A stretch of 41,201 bases of DNA from Chthoniobacter flavus (GTDB lineage: Bacteria; Verrucomicrobiota; Verrucomicrobiia; Chthoniobacterales; Chthoniobacteraceae), in NCBI GenBank assembly GCA_945861435.1, contig CAMAUX010000049.1:1-41201 (forward strand), in the 5' to 3' direction. The notes under the pieces were generated by a model. The model saw nothing but the letters and a program-made list of their open reading frames with translations, ran no database searches and was not told the origin of the DNA. Positions 41,074-41,201 of this stretch are shown here, in pieces. The position numbers were made by a program, and so were the translations under genes. Position 1 is the stretch's first letter. Each line of letters opens with the position of its first letter.

Positions 41074-41201
41074 CCCATCGCCCATCGCCCATCGCCCATC
41101 GCCCATCGCCCATCGCCCATCGCCCATCGCCCATCGCCCATCGCCCATCGCCCATCGCCCATCGCCCATCGCCCATCGCCCATCGCCCATCGCCCATCGC
41201 C
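41074..41201. repeat. Perfect 7-bp tandem array (CCCATCG), running off the window
   Basis: CCCATCG is repeated 18 times without error, plus two bases of a nineteenth copy at the window end, starting 78 bases after the lpxB stop. The true length is unknown. Seven is not a multiple of three, so the array opens all three frames on the minus strand with a Met-Gly-Asp-Gly-Arg-Trp-Ala-type peptide; this is not evidence of a gene. Perfect identity suggests recent expansion or ongoing slippage. Confidence 0.97.

Noticed and set aside
40769-41197. 142-residue minus-strand frame through the heptamer array
   Set aside because: It is created by the repeat itself (MGDGRWA units) and runs antisense into lpxB.
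1-41201. CRISPR array expected near the CARF genes
   Set aside because: I looked for 25-40-base repeats with regular spacing on both sides of 2005-5298 and elsewhere and found none. The only tandem repeats are 7 and 13 bp without spacers.
1-41201. tRNA or rRNA genes
   Set aside because: No T-loop-like GGTTCGAATCC sequence with a matching acceptor stem and no rRNA-like sequence was found in any intergenic gap.

Overview
The window is GC-rich, gene-dense bacterial chromosome with no rRNA, tRNA, integrase or transposase that I can see. The gene content points to a Gram-negative member of the Verrucomicrobiota or a close PVC relative. It has lipid A genes (lpxI, lpxB) and the pairing of a short ECF-type sigma factor and a FecR protein with DUF1501 and DUF1549/DUF1553 proteins that is typical of Planctomycetes and Verrucomicrobia. 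It also has many secreted proteins of unknown function and few clear Shine-Dalgarno sites. The assignment is inference from gene families.

Layout. 1-1370: a palindrome-rich intergenic element and a secreted beta-propeller lactonase. 2005-5298: two convergent genes 15 bp apart, both with cyclic-oligoadenylate-sensing CARF domains. One is a Cas02710-type CARF-HEPN ribonuclease; the other is a CARF-adenosine deaminase fusion matching Cad1/CAAD, the type III CRISPR effector reported to deaminate ATP to ITP. No cas10, other cas gene or CRISPR array lies in the window, so this is an orphan effector pair. 5533-8880: an unassigned membrane/secreted cassette made of a truncated paralogue, a full-length paralogue, a helical-repeat membrane protein and a small secreted protein. 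9350-10633: an LRR-like repeat protein of unknown role.

10682-16107 is central metabolism: class II fructose-bisphosphate aldolase with a strong terminator, then divergent aroB and ppc. 16307-26526 holds a secreted FAD-dependent oxidoreductase and, on the minus strand, a run reading sigma factor, FecR, DUF1501, DUF1549/DUF1553, SUMF1-fold protein and a secreted glycosidase-like protein, with two ATGA overlaps. It looks like one regulated export or polymer-processing programme.

26777-30473 is a tightly coupled plus-strand trio, eboF-eboD-eboE, with ATGA overlaps at both junctions. It is part of the ebo metabolite-traffic cluster, but eboA, eboB and eboC are absent here. An MFS transporter with a structured leader and a strong terminator follows, then a DctA-type symporter on the minus strand. 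34077-40995 reads dprA, a topoisomerase III-like gene, lpxI, a Gfo/Idh/MocA oxidoreductase and lpxB: DNA uptake/topology followed by lipid A synthesis. The window ends inside a perfect 7-bp tandem array. A four-unit degenerate relative of that array forms the lpxI/oxidoreductase junction.

Most promising for novelty: the orphan Cas02710-Cad1 pair with less C-biased codon use than its neighbours, the uncharacterised cassette beside it, and the reduced F-D-E ebo cluster.
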